Below are positions 9,824 through 18,243 of a stretch of 64,000 bases of DNA, piece by piece. A model generated the notes under the pieces. It worked only from the letters and a program-made list of their open reading frames with translations. It made no database searches and had not been told where the DNA came from. How positions within the stretch are numbered: position 1 is the first letter of the stretch; every line of letters starts with the position of its first letter. Source of the stretch: Marinobacterium jannaschii DSM 6295. Its GTDB lineage: Bacteria > Pseudomonadota > Gammaproteobacteria > Pseudomonadales > Balneatricaceae. A program made the position numbers and the translations under genes. The stretch spans positions 41,142-105,141 of the forward strand of contig NZ_JHVJ01000025.1 in the NCBI RefSeq assembly GCF_000620085.1, given 5' to 3'.

Positions 9824-10515
9824 CAGATTCCCCTCTCCAGACCACGGTTAGCGCGTTTTTCCAGATAGTGAACCAGCACCATAGTGACGATGGTCAGGCT
9901 CAGATAGATAAAGGCAGCCAGCAGATAGAACAGGAATGGCTCCTTGGTGAAGCCCACGGCAACATTGGCTTTGCGCATAATGTCTTCAAGGCCGATCACC
10001 GACACCAGCGCCGTATCTTTCAGCAGCACCAGAAACAGATTGCCCAGCCCCGGCAGGGCCAGACGCCACATCTGCGGCATAATCAGGCGCAAGAAGATTT
10101 GCATGCGGCCCATGCCCAGTGCCTGCCCGGCTTCCCGCTGTCCACCGGGAATCGCCTGAATAGCACCACGGAACACCTCAGTCGCATAAGCACCAAAGGT
10201 CAGGCCCAGGGCTGTGACGCCGGCTGCAAAGGGACTAATTTCAATGTACTCGTCATAACCGAACTGGCTGGCAACTGCCATCAGCACAGTAGTAGCACCG
10301 AAATAGATAATCAGCACCGTCAACAGTTCGGGGATACCACGAATACAGGTGGTATATGCATTGGCAATACTGCGGGCAATGCGGTTGTCAGAGAGCTTGG
10401 CCGATGCCCCGGCAATACCCAGAACCAGGCCCACCAGCAGGCTCGCCAGTGCCAGCTCGATTGTGACCAGAGTACCGGCCAGCAGCTGATCGCCAAAACC
10501 TTGGAGTTCAATCAT
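9823..10515 (-). CDS. Basic amino acid ABC transporter permease (HisQ/AotQ type)
   Basis: The 230-residue partner permease starts MIELQGFGDQLLAGTLVTIE and carries CIRGIPELLTVLIIYFG, the HisQ-type motif, and an EAA loop GGQREAGQALGMGRMQIF. Five membrane spans are evident. It lies 55 bp after the substrate-binding protein gene and overlaps the next permease by one base. GAGGT is present before the ATG. The pair makes the membrane channel of the type 3 amino-acid importer. Confidence 0.88.
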   Translation of the reverse strand: MIELQGFGDQLLAGTLVTIELALASLLVGLVLGIAGASAKLSDNRIARSIANAYTTCIRGIPELLTVLIIYFGATTVLMAVASQFGYDEYIEISPFAAGVTALGLTFGAYATEVFRGAIQAIPGGQREAGQALGMGRMQIFLRLIMPQMWRLALPGLGNLFLVLLKDTALVSVIGLEDIMRKANVAVGFTKEPFLFYLLAAFIYLSLTIVTMVLVHYLEKRANRGLERGI

Positions 10516-10570
10516 GCGAATACCTCAGGAAGAACAACGAAGGGACCGGTGAGCACCGGCCCCGGGGGCA

Positions 10571-11329
10571 TCAATAGATGGAGAACGGGAAGTACTGGGC
10601 GTTGATCACATCATAAGTGCCATCCGCCAGGATCTCCTGCAGCGCCTTGTTCATACGCTGGCGCAGCTCATCACCTTTACGCACAGCGATACCGATTTTG
10701 TCATCCTTAGCAAAGGCCGGGCCTTTGTATTCAAATCCCTTAGCCGTATCAGACTTCAGCCACTCGTAGGTTGGCAGCTCGTCAGACAGTGCACCGTCCA
10801 GACGGCCGGCTTTCAGGTCCAGGTAAACCGCATCGTTGTTATCGTAGAGCTTGATATCAACCACACCGTCCAGGTTATCTTCCAGATACTGACCGGCAAC
10901 CGTGGCGCGCTGAGCACCGATCACCTTGCCTTTCAGTGCCGCCCGGGAGGTGTCAAACTTGCTGCCCTTAGCCGCGACGTAACGCAGTCCGCCGGTGTAG
11001 TAAGGATCGGTGAAGTCCACCTGTTTCAGGCGATCTTCGGTGATTGACATGGACGCGACGATGGCATCGAACTTTTTAACTTTCAGCCCCGGAATCAGGC
11101 CATCCCAGTCCTGAGTGACGATGGTGCACTCGGCCTGCATTTTTTCACACAGGGCATTCGCAATATCCACATCAAAGCCGCGGGGCTTGCCGCTGGCATC
11201 GATGAAGTTAAACGGAGCCCAGGCCCCCTCTGTGGCAATGCGCAGCTTATCGCCGGCCTGTGCAAAAGATGCACCTACAGAGGCCGTGGCCACTACCATT
11301 GCTGCCGCGAACGCTTTCTTAAAAGTCAT
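10571..11329 (-). CDS. Periplasmic basic amino acid-binding protein of ABC transporter
   Basis: A 252-residue precursor with a classical signal peptide (MTFKKAFAAAMVVATASVGA, cleavage likely after AQA near residue 24), then the SBP family 3 fold. Visible ligand-binding elements are the start RIATEGAWAPFNF, GFDVDIANALC, the DGLIPGLKVKKFDAI stretch and SMSITEDRLKQVDFT with the Arg that binds the amino-acid carboxylate. It resembles ArgT/HisJ/AotJ. The ATG at 11329 is chosen because AGGTGG precedes it; a GTG at 11338 is upstream. Substrate probably arginine/ornithine or another cationic amino acid, from context. Confidence 0.9.
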   Translation of the reverse strand: MTFKKAFAAAMVVATASVGASFAQAGDKLRIATEGAWAPFNFIDASGKPRGFDVDIANALCEKMQAECTIVTQDWDGLIPGLKVKKFDAIVASMSITEDRLKQVDFTDPYYTGGLRYVAAKGSKFDTSRAALKGKVIGAQRATVAGQYLEDNLDGVVDIKLYDNNDAVYLDLKAGRLDGALSDELPTYEWLKSDTAKGFEYKGPAFAKDDKIGIAVRKGDELRQRMNKALQEILADGTYDVINAQYFPFSIY

Positions 11330-11385
11330 TTGATCCACCTGTTTTTGTTATTGACTGGATTTTTTCGAGACGAGTGTGCTGAGGC

Positions 11386-12156
11386 TCAGAACACCGTGGA
11401 GATAAACTCTTTGCAACGCTCGGATGAAGGGTTGCCAAACACCTGGGCCGGCGGGCCATACTCTTCAACCTTGCCCTGATGCAGGAACATCACGTGACTG
11501 GATACATCACGTGCGAATGCCATTTCGTGGGTTACGATCAGCATGGTACGGCCTTCGCCGGCCAGATCACGCATAACGCCCAGTACTTCGCCAACCAGCT
11601 CCGGGTCCAGCGCGGACGTCGGCTCATCGAACAGCAGTACCTGCGGGTCCATCGCCAATGCCCGGGCGATGGCTACACGCTGCTGCTGACCACCGGAAAG
11701 CTGGGCCGGATAGAAATCCTTACGCTGATACAAACCAACCTTATTGAGCAGCTCATGGGCATACTCAGTGGCTTCAGCCTTGCTGCGCCCCAGGACTTTC
11801 ACCGGTGCTTCAATCACGTTTTCGGTGATCGTCATATGCGGCCAGAGATTGAAGTTCTGGAATACGAACCCCACCTTGGAGCGCAACTGAGCCAGCTGTT
11901 TATGGGAAACCGCATCCAACTGACCATCTTTGGCGCGATCCAGATGCAGTTTTTCGCCGGTGATAAATATCTCGCCTTCGGTCGGCCGTTCCAGCAGGTT
12001 GATACAGCGCAGGAAGGTACTTTTACCGGAGCCACTGGAACCGATGATCGAGATCACATCATGTTCATGGGCCTGCAGATCGATTCCTTTAAGGACTTCC
12101 AGGTCGCCGAAAGACTTGTGGATATCTTTCAGATAGAGTGCGGAATTTTCTGGCAT
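11386..12156 (-). CDS. Amino acid ABC transporter ATP-binding protein (HisP/AotP type)
   Basis: The 256-residue ATPase energises the importer. Walker A is GSSGSGKST, the Q-loop lies in GFVFQNFNLWPHMT, the signature is LSGGQQQR, Walker B is VLLFDEPTSALD and the switch His is in VTHEM. The insertion KDGQLDAVSHKQLAQLRSK between Walker A and the Q-loop is typical of HisP-like proteins of basic amino acid importers. It is the first gene of a four-gene operon (ATPase, binding protein, two permeases) read from the 12.2-kb intergenic region. Confidence 0.92.
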   Translation of the reverse strand: MPENSALYLKDIHKSFGDLEVLKGIDLQAHEHDVISIIGSSGSGKSTFLRCINLLERPTEGEIFITGEKLHLDRAKDGQLDAVSHKQLAQLRSKVGFVFQNFNLWPHMTITENVIEAPVKVLGRSKAEATEYAHELLNKVGLYQRKDFYPAQLSGGQQQRVAIARALAMDPQVLLFDEPTSALDPELVGEVLGVMRDLAGEGRTMLIVTHEMAFARDVSSHVMFLHQGKVEEYGPPAQVFGNPSSERCKEFISTVF

Positions 12157-12217
12157 CTTATTATTCTCTCGCCGTTTTTACAGGGTAACCCGCCTGGCTA
12201 TACAACAGTTTTCAGCC

Positions 12218-12249
12218 GGTCATCACCCATGGGGTCTGAAGTGATGACC
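12218..12249. promoter_or_regulatory. Perfect inverted repeat in the promoter/leader of the ABC operon
   Basis: GGTCATCAC (12218-12226) and GTGATGACC (12241-12249) form a perfect 9-bp inverted repeat with a 14-base centre, 62 bp before the ATPase start codon. Half-site centres are 23 bp apart, about two helical turns, so it may be an operator. If transcribed it would instead form a hairpin in the operon leader. The flanking 12250-12300 is AT-rich and probably carries the minus-strand promoter. Confidence 0.55.
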
Positions 12250-12301
12250 ACATTAACAAAATTGATCGAAACAAAATTTCAGTTATCAGACGCTAAGTTC
12301 A

Positions 12302-12476
12302 GCTGAGGCGACCTGCCTGTTTTTCACGCAGCCCCGAGCTCGTCCCCGGCCTTTTATCACCGGCATCCTGCTCAGGCAGCAGATAGATCGGGCATTGCCG
12401 AACCCCGCCCGGGGATTAACCGGCCGGTGACTGTTGCGGAAAATGTCAGCCTGTCGAAAAAGCAGGTCGCCTCAGC
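12302..12476 (+). ncRNA. Candidate structured leader RNA upstream of the succinyltransferase genes
   Basis: GCTGAGGCGACCTGC (12302-12316) and GCAGGTCGCCTCAGC (12462-12476) are perfect 15-base complements. The closing stem continues through TTTTTC (12320-12325) with GAAAAA (12456-12461) after a three-base bulge. Inside are a second long-range pair TCACCGGC (12357-12364)/GCCGGTGA (12423-12430) and three local hairpins: CTGC/GCAG at 12368-12379, TCGG/CCGA near 12388-12401 and CCCCG/CGGGG near 12402-12413. The whole can fold as a closed multi-branch element ending about 100 bases before the first succinyltransferase start. It matches no riboswitch family that I can identify. Direction is inferred from the downstream gene. 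It could instead be a palindromic mobile-type repeat. Confidence 0.5.
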
Positions 12477-12578
12477 GATAGTTCCTGTCTGTGCCGACTA
12501 AGGGATTTCATCAATAATGAAGTGGTTATAAGTGGCTGGAATCCCGGCCGAATCGCTGAACCCGGCTAAGGAATCTCC

Positions 12579-13592
12579 ATGCTGACAATTCGCCCTCTGG
12601 CATTCTCCGATCTGCAGGCGCTGGAACGCCTGGCAGTCATCGCGGGCGGCAATCTGACTACCCTGCCGGCTAACCGCGATCACCTGAGTGAACTGATTAA
12701 CCGTACCCGCCAGTCGCTGCGACAGACCGTCAGCCGCCCCGGTGACCAGAGCTACCACTTTGTACTGGAAGACAGCGACGGTGAATTGCTGGGTATCGCC
12801 GGTATCGAAGCGGCGGTCGGCCTGAACTCTCCTTTCTACAGCTATCGTCTGGATGAAGTGGTTCATGCCTCCAGCGAGTTACGGGTGCATAACCGCATCC
12901 CTTCGATGCACCTGTGTCAGGATTTTGACGGTTACAGCCGGCTCTACACCTTTTACCTGATTCCCCAGCATCGCACGGCCAGAAACCTGCAGCTGCTGTC
13001 GCGGGCACGACTGCTGTTTATGGCGCAGCATCCGCAACGCTTCGCCCATAAAACCCTGGCGGAACTGCAGGGCCTGGTCGATGAGCAGGGCCAGTCGCCG
13101 TTATGGGAATGCCTGGGACGGCACTTTTTCAGCATGGAGCTGGAGCGCGCCAACTATCTGACCGGCATCGATGCCAAAGGCTTTATTGCCGATCTGATGC
13201 CGCATTACCCGGTCTACCTGCCGATGCTGCCCGAAGCGGTGCGCAATACACTCGGTCAGCCACGCCCGGACATTGCCGACACCATGCAGCTGCTGACTGA
13301 CGAAGGCTTCAGGCACCAGGGCTATGTGGATATCTTCGATGCCGGCCCGACACTGGAAGCCCGCACCGGTGGGATTCACAGTATTCGCGACAGCATTTCC
13401 TGTCCGCTGCGGCTCTGTGACTCAGCGTCCGGTGTTGAAGTGCTGGTCAGCAATACACGGCTGGAAGCATTCCGCTGTGCGATTACCCGGCTCGATCCTT
13501 CCCGCCCGATGCTTAGCGCCGCCACGGCACAACAGCTGGGGCTGGAAGACGGCGACGACTTCCGCTTCATTCCGCTGTATCAGGCAGACTGA
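12579..13592 (+). CDS. aruF: Arginine/ornithine N-succinyltransferase, alpha-type subunit
   Basis: A 337-residue AstA-family protein. Arginine N-succinyltransferase moves succinate from succinyl-CoA to the alpha-amino group of arginine or ornithine, the first step of the AST catabolic pathway. Family motifs are IRPLAFSDLQALERLA at the N-terminus, GIAGIEAAVGL, FYSYRLDEVVHAS, GQSPLWECLGRHFF and IADLMPHYPVYLP. The last is closer to the Pseudomonas alpha subunit (AruF) than to the beta subunit. It is followed 118 bp later by a paralogue, the AruF-AruG arrangement. The rest of the pathway (astB, astD, astE) is not in the window. The subunit assignment is less sure than the family. Confidence 0.85.
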   Translation: MLTIRPLAFSDLQALERLAVIAGGNLTTLPANRDHLSELINRTRQSLRQTVSRPGDQSYHFVLEDSDGELLGIAGIEAAVGLNSPFYSYRLDEVVHASSELRVHNRIPSMHLCQDFDGYSRLYTFYLIPQHRTARNLQLLSRARLLFMAQHPQRFAHKTLAELQGLVDEQGQSPLWECLGRHFFSMELERANYLTGIDAKGFIADLMPHYPVYLPMLPEAVRNTLGQPRPDIADTMQLLTDEGFRHQGYVDIFDAGPTLEARTGGIHSIRDSISCPLRLCDSASGVEVLVSNTRLEAFRCAITRLDPSRPMLSAATAQQLGLEDGDDFRFIPLYQAD

Positions 13593-13615
13593 ACGGGTAC
13601 AAGAATAACCAAACG

Positions 13616-13634
13616 GAGCACCCCGGAGGTGCTC
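13616..13634 (+). terminator. Hairpin between the two succinyltransferase genes
   Basis: GAGCACC/GGTGCTC with a five-base loop, 24 bases after the alpha-subunit stop, followed by TCTTAC. It is too weakly T-tailed for a full terminator and could give partial termination or set an RNA 3' end between the paralogues. Confidence 0.5.
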
Positions 13635-13710
13635 TCTTACAGGCATCGACACTCAATAACTATCAGATGCCGATCCGGCGCGTGCCGGTATCAGAGAGGA
13701 AAACGGAATT

Positions 13711-14739
13711 ATGATGGTAGTAAGACCCCTGAAAAAAGACGACTGGCAGGCACTGAGGGAACTGGCCCGCCAGACCGGTACCGGTTTCACTTCACTGCAG
13801 GACGATGATGATCAGGTAACGGCCCGGTTTGAAGCCGCTATCGAGGCATTTGCCAAGAGCGTTGCCAAGGAGATGGCAAACTACCTGTTTGTAATGGAAG
13901 ACACCGACAGCGGCGAAGTCGTGGGTATCTGTGGTATCGAAGCGGCCGTGGGCCTGAGCGAACCCTGGTACAACTTCCGTGTCGGCACCCTGGTACACGC
14001 GTCTCGCGACCTCAGCATCTACAACCAGATCAGCACCTTGACCAACAGTAATGACCATACCGGCCATTCAGAGGTCTGCACGCTGTTTTTGCGTCCGGAC
14101 TACCGCCGTGACCGTAACGGTCACCTGTTGTCCAAATCACGCTTCCTGTTTATGGCTGAATTCCCGCACATGTTCCACGAGAACGTGATCGCAGAGATGC
14201 GCGGCTATTCGGATGAGAACGGGGTATCTCCATTCTGGGAAGGGCTGGGCCGTCACTTCTTCTCCATCGACTTCGCCGAAGCCGATATGCAGAGCGCCAA
14301 AAGCAAGAGCTTTATCGCCGAGCTGATGCCAAAACATACGATCTATGCCAACCTGCTGCCGCCGGCGGCACAGGATGCAATCAGCCAGACCCACAAGAAT
14401 ACCGTACCGGCCCGCAAGCTGCTGGAGGCCGAGGGATTCCGCTACACCGGCTACATCGATATTTTCGATGGAGGCCCGTTGCTGGAGTCACGGGTACAGG
14501 ATATCCGTGCCGTGCGTGACAGCCGCTACGCCAAGGCGATCGTGGGCGAGCTGGAAAAGGAAGGTCCGATGTATCTGGTCGGCAGCACCTCTTTCGATAA
14601 CTACCGCTGCTGTATGACACCGATTGAACTTGAAGGCGCAAATGTGGCCCGCATTCCGCCGGCCGTCGCCGATGCGCTGCAGGTCAGCGAGGGCGACACC
14701 CTGCGTATCGTGCCGCTGTTCCCGGTACCGCAGTACTAA
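13711..14739 (+). CDS. aruG: Arginine/ornithine N-succinyltransferase, beta-type subunit
   Basis: The 342-residue protein is an AstA paralogue of its neighbour, sharing VRPLKKDDWQALRELARQTG, GICGIEAAVGLSEPWYNFRV, VHASRDLSIYNQI, MRGYSDENGVSPFWEGLGRH and IAELMPKHTIY. AEMRG.SDE and EPWYNFRV are the pattern of the Pseudomonas beta subunit. With the alpha subunit it would form a heteromeric transferase starting arginine/ornithine catabolism. Two ATGs stand in tandem at 13711 and 13714; GAGAGG lies upstream. The divergent transporter operon probably imports the substrate. Confidence 0.88.
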   Translation: MMVVRPLKKDDWQALRELARQTGTGFTSLQDDDDQVTARFEAAIEAFAKSVAKEMANYLFVMEDTDSGEVVGICGIEAAVGLSEPWYNFRVGTLVHASRDLSIYNQISTLTNSNDHTGHSEVCTLFLRPDYRRDRNGHLLSKSRFLFMAEFPHMFHENVIAEMRGYSDENGVSPFWEGLGRHFFSIDFAEADMQSAKSKSFIAELMPKHTIYANLLPPAAQDAISQTHKNTVPARKLLEAEGFRYTGYIDIFDGGPLLESRVQDIRAVRDSRYAKAIVGELEKEGPMYLVGSTSFDNYRCCMTPIELEGANVARIPPAVADALQVSEGDTLRIVPLFPVPQY

Positions 14740-14773
14740 TCCGGCCTGACCGGAAAAATCCGCAGGCAGGCCT

Positions 14774-15580
14774 TCACGGCCTGCCTTCCAGCGCCAGCAG
14801 AGGCTGTAGCTGCTGACGTAATTCAACCAGCTCTATCCCCTGCGCCCTCAGCCTGGGCAACCTTTCCGCCAGATAGCTCAGCGTTTCCGGATAGGGATGG
14901 CCAATAACCACCACCACCGGCTGCTGTTCCGCCAACCTGACTGCACGCTGAAACTGATGGGCAATCGCCTGTCTGTCCCGCCGATGATCAAGGAATACAT
15001 GCCGCCGAAGCGAGGGGATCTGATTCTCCCGGGCTTTCTGCCATGCCACCGATCCGACCGTGGTATAGCTGTCGACAAAGAAAAGCTGTAATCGCCGGGC
15101 CTCTTCCATTACCCACTGCATCGCCTGCGGCTGGCGTGTCAGCAATGATCCCATATGATTATTGAAGCCTTCGACATAAGGTACGGCAGCCACCGCCTCA
15201 CGCATCACTGACTGCAGCTTTTGACGAGGCTGATCGGGTAGCAGTGCTCCCGGCCCCAGCGCAAGCCCGGCGTTATTTGCCATCGGCAGGTGCAGCATAA
15301 CGGTGCGCCCCGACTGATGCACGGCTTTCGCCAGGGAACGGGCATGGGGGGTGTGGGGCAGGATTGCATAGCTGATCGGCCCGGGTAACGCCACCGCCTC
15401 CCGGCCGCGACGCAGGTTATTCCCCAGGTCATCAAGAATCAGTACCAGGCGCTTGGTCACCGGCGGGTACGGAGCCGCTTCAGCCTGCGGCATGTCAGCA
15501 GGCTGTGTTTCAGCGGATGCGCAGAGAGAGAGGCTGCCGGTACCGATATACAGCAGTACCAGCAGGCAACGCCACAGCAT
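14774..15580 (-). CDS. yibQ: Divergent polysaccharide deacetylase family protein (YibQ-like)
   Basis: A 268-residue exported protein with an N-terminal signal segment (LWRCLLVLLYIGTGSLSLCA) followed by the DUF610 divergent polysaccharide deacetylase fold: LVLILDDLGNNLRRG, SYAILPHTPHA, VMLHLPM, EGFNNHMGS and FFVDSYTT. The motifs LDDLGN, HLPM and NHMGS are family hallmarks. Biochemical function is not established; its constant place next to envC and ctpA suggests a role in peptidoglycan metabolism. Its start overlaps the ctpA stop at 15580, so translation is probably coupled. Confidence 0.88.
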   Translation of the reverse strand: MLWRCLLVLLYIGTGSLSLCASAETQPADMPQAEAAPYPPVTKRLVLILDDLGNNLRRGREAVALPGPISYAILPHTPHARSLAKAVHQSGRTVMLHLPMANNAGLALGPGALLPDQPRQKLQSVMREAVAAVPYVEGFNNHMGSLLTRQPQAMQWVMEEARRLQLFFVDSYTTVGSVAWQKARENQIPSLRRHVFLDHRRDRQAIAHQFQRAVRLAEQQPVVVVIGHPYPETLSYLAERLPRLRAQGIELVELRQQLQPLLALEGRP

Positions 15581-16878
15581 CAGTTACTACGAACGATACG
15601 CAGGGCTTTCAGCAGATTAAGCGCTTCATAGAGCTGGTAGTCGGAGCGCGCCAGATTGACCTCTGCCGGTTCGGCTGCCGCATCCGCCTCAGCGACTCCG
15701 TTGCCGTTCTCCAGATGGCCGCTCAGATCAGCTTCCTTCACCAGATGATTCTGCTCATCCGCCAGCTGCAACTCAGCTTCTTCAACCCGGATATCCGGCA
15801 CGATTCCCTGGGCCTGGATCGAGCGGCCGTTCGGGGTGTAGTAGCGCGCTGTAGTCAGCTTCACCGCTCGCTTATCGGCCAGCGGCAATACCGTCTGAAC
15901 GGAACCCTTACCGAAGCTGTCGGTCCCCATCACTACCGCACGCTTATGATCCTGCAGCGCACCGGCGACAATCTCCGATGCCGAAGCAGAACCGCCATTG
16001 ATCAGTACCACCAGCGGCAGATCACCGGCTTCGGTTTCACTGGTCGCACTGAAGCGGGAATCGGTATTCGGAATGCGGCCTTCGGTATAGACGATCAGGC
16101 CGCTGTCGATGAACACATCGGAGACATCCACCGCCGCCTGCAATACACCGCCCGGGTTGTTTCGCAGATCCAGCACCAGGCCATTCAGCTCACCCTTCTC
16201 GCGCAGCTTGTTCAGCTGCTTGATCATTTCGTTGCCGGATGCCACCTGGAACTGGGTAATACGCAGGTAACCGTAGCCCTCTTCCAGCATACGGCTCTTC
16301 ACACTGGAAACATGGATGATGTCGCGCACCACTTTGATCTTCAACGGCTTATCTTCGCCGTCACGGATAATGGTGAGGACAATCGGCTCGCCGGGCTTGC
16401 CGCGCATGATATTCACAGCCTCATCCAGCGACAGGCCGCTGACCGGCGTATCGCCAAGGCGGGTAATCAGGTCACCCGCTTTAACACCGGCCTTCTGGGC
16501 CGGAGTGTCATCGATGGGGGTAACCACACGGATATAGGGTTCCTGCAGGCTGACTTCGATACCCAGGCCGCCAAACTCGCCACTGGTATGCACCTGCAGT
16601 GATTCGAAATCATCGGCATCGAGGTAGGAGGAATGGGGGTCCAGGCCTGCCAGCATTCCACGTACGGCATCTTCCAGCAGTTTGGCATCATCGACCGGTT
16701 CGACATAAGCCTTCTTAATGCGCTCAAACACCTCACTGAACAGGCGTAATTCCGTCAACGGCAGCGTATCAGCCGATTCCTTAGGCTCTTCAGCGGCCTG
16801 CAACGGGGCGCTGCACAAGGCAGTCACGGTGGCTGCCAGCAGAGATTTTTTCAGCACTTCAATTACTGCCGTTTTCAT
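15580..16878 (-). CDS. ctpA: Carboxy-terminal processing peptidase (S41 family)
   Basis: A 432-residue periplasmic serine protease that trims C-termini of envelope proteins such as peptidoglycan hydrolases. After a signal sequence (LLAATVTALCSAPLQA) come the S41 N-domain, a PDZ domain (about residues 85-165, with GGLGIEVS and RLGDTPVSGLSLDEAVNIMRG) and the catalytic domain with LDLRNNPGG, the Ser in GGSASASEIVAGALQD and the Lys in DSFGKGSVQT. The Ser-Lys dyad is complete. It is a CtpA/CtpB-length member, shorter than E. coli Prc. Operon gpmI-envC-ctpA-yibQ. Confidence 0.94.
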   Translation of the reverse strand: MKTAVIEVLKKSLLAATVTALCSAPLQAAEEPKESADTLPLTELRLFSEVFERIKKAYVEPVDDAKLLEDAVRGMLAGLDPHSSYLDADDFESLQVHTSGEFGGLGIEVSLQEPYIRVVTPIDDTPAQKAGVKAGDLITRLGDTPVSGLSLDEAVNIMRGKPGEPIVLTIIRDGEDKPLKIKVVRDIIHVSSVKSRMLEEGYGYLRITQFQVASGNEMIKQLNKLREKGELNGLVLDLRNNPGGVLQAAVDVSDVFIDSGLIVYTEGRIPNTDSRFSATSETEAGDLPLVVLINGGSASASEIVAGALQDHKRAVVMGTDSFGKGSVQTVLPLADKRAVKLTTARYYTPNGRSIQAQGIVPDIRVEEAELQLADEQNHLVKEADLSGHLENGNGVAEADAAAEPAEVNLARSDYQLYEALNLLKALRIVRSN

Positions 16879-17088
16879 AGATCTGTTCCTTTCCCGGTTG
16901 CCCGGTTAAATCAAAAAAATCATCCTGCCGCCCTGATAGCCTGAGGCGACGGCTCTGCAACTACGGCTCTGCGGCCCTTGCGGCCGGCTGATAGCAGCCC
17001 TTTGCAGCTTTGCGCCTGACCTTGGTCTGCCGCTGCTGTAAGACAACGAAGGGCCGCCGCAGGTTCAGCTAAAAGCCACATCGGGGCA
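16879..17088 (-). other. Unusually long intra-operon spacer between envC and ctpA
   Basis: This 210-bp gap is large for an operon whose other junctions are -1 and about 46 bp. It contains ACGGCTCTGC twice (16949-16958 and 16963-16972) and GC-rich self-complementary stretches. A minus-strand frame through it is only an out-of-frame extension of envC. It may hold an internal ctpA promoter; near its ctpA end is an AT-rich tract (AAATCAAAAAAATCAT) and AAAGGAACAG precedes the start. Confidence 0.35.
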
Positions 17089-18228
17089 TTAACCCCTGCG
17101 TCCCAGCCAGCGCTGCGGGTTATCCGCTTTACCGTTGCGTCGTATAGCAAAGTAAAGGCCAGATTCGCTCTGTCCTCCACTGCGACCGACGGCCGCCACC
17201 ACATCCCCGGCCGAAACCCAGTCGCCAACATCACGGTTAATACTCTGATTATGGCCATAAAGCGACAGATAGTTATCGCCATGATCAATAATAATCACCA
17301 GGCCGTAGCCGCGCAGGAAGTCTGCAAACACGACCCGGCCATGGTGAATCGCCTTAACCGCATGACCGTCACGGCCGGAGATAAAGATACCATCGTAACG
17401 GATATTGTCCCGGTTACTGCCAAAGGTACGCCGCACGCTGCCCTTCAAAGGCCAGGGCAGCTTCCCTTTAAGCGTCCTGAAGGCTTTGTCATTATGCACC
17501 AGCTGGGCAGCATCCAGAGAGCGCTTAATCTCCTTCAGTACCTTGCCGAGGCGCTGCTGATCGGCACGATAGCGCGCCAGCTGACGTTTATCAGTTTTGA
17601 TCTCGGCCTGAACCTTGGCCAGCAGATTCCTGCGCTTGCCCTGTTCAGCCTCAAGACGAACGGCCTCAGCTTTCTGCCGTTTCAGCTTAGCGGCAATATC
17701 CAGCTCTACGCTGTTCAGGTCTGTTTCGGTACTGCCAAGATCAGCCAGGGTGTTGCGGAACTGCTCGATCCGGGTCAGCAGTGAGCGGCTGATCTTGTCG
17801 TGATAGCGCAGCATCCGGGAGACCTCCTCCGGATCTTTCTGGCTGAGGATCAGCTGCAGGCGTGGCAGATTGCCCTGACGGTACTGGTCGCGGATCTGTA
17901 GCCGGATCACCTGGCGTAACCGGACCAGATCACGACGCAGGCTGTCACGCTTTTTCTCCAACCCGCCGGCGTTGCTGCGCAACTTTTTAAGTTTACGCTC
18001 AAGGCTGCGGATCGAACGGCTCAGGGTCGCAATCTCCCGCTCACTGGATTGCAGTGCACGGCTCAGCTCAGAGGCTTTGCTCTGCTGCTTTTTCAGGTCC
18101 CGTTGCAGTGCGCTGATATTCTGGCGCAGCTTTTTAAGCTGGCTTTCGGTGGCATCTTTGGCGGCGACCGCCGGCAGTGCCAGCAATAACGCCAGAAGCA
18201 GGACCAGGGGGGTAAAAAGCTTGCGCAT
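17089..18228 (-). CDS. envC: EnvC-like murein hydrolase activator
   Basis: The 379-residue exported protein has a signal peptide ending near LPAVAA (residue 23), a long coiled coil (about 25-250, rich in heptads such as LKKLRQNISALQRDLKKQQS) and a C-terminal LytM/M23 domain. The LytM domain lacks canonical zinc ligands: the first His site reads YDGIFISG and the last HxH site reads LYFAIRR. This is as in EnvC, which does not cut peptidoglycan itself but activates amidases AmiA/AmiB at the septum under FtsEX control. It lies between gpmI and ctpA, the E. coli-like context. Confidence 0.92.
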   Translation of the reverse strand: MRKLFTPLVLLLALLLALPAVAAKDATESQLKKLRQNISALQRDLKKQQSKASELSRALQSSEREIATLSRSIRSLERKLKKLRSNAGGLEKKRDSLRRDLVRLRQVIRLQIRDQYRQGNLPRLQLILSQKDPEEVSRMLRYHDKISRSLLTRIEQFRNTLADLGSTETDLNSVELDIAAKLKRQKAEAVRLEAEQGKRRNLLAKVQAEIKTDKRQLARYRADQQRLGKVLKEIKRSLDAAQLVHNDKAFRTLKGKLPWPLKGSVRRTFGSNRDNIRYDGIFISGRDGHAVKAIHHGRVVFADFLRGYGLVIIIDHGDNYLSLYGHNQSINRDVGDWVSAGDVVAAVGRSGGQSESGLYFAIRRNGKADNPQRWLGRRG

Positions 18229-18243
18229 ATTGAGAGTACGGGA

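Noticed and set aside
15505..16602. 365-codon plus-strand open frame antisense to ctpA
   Set aside because: Shadow of ctpA, which carries PDZ and Ser-Lys motifs.
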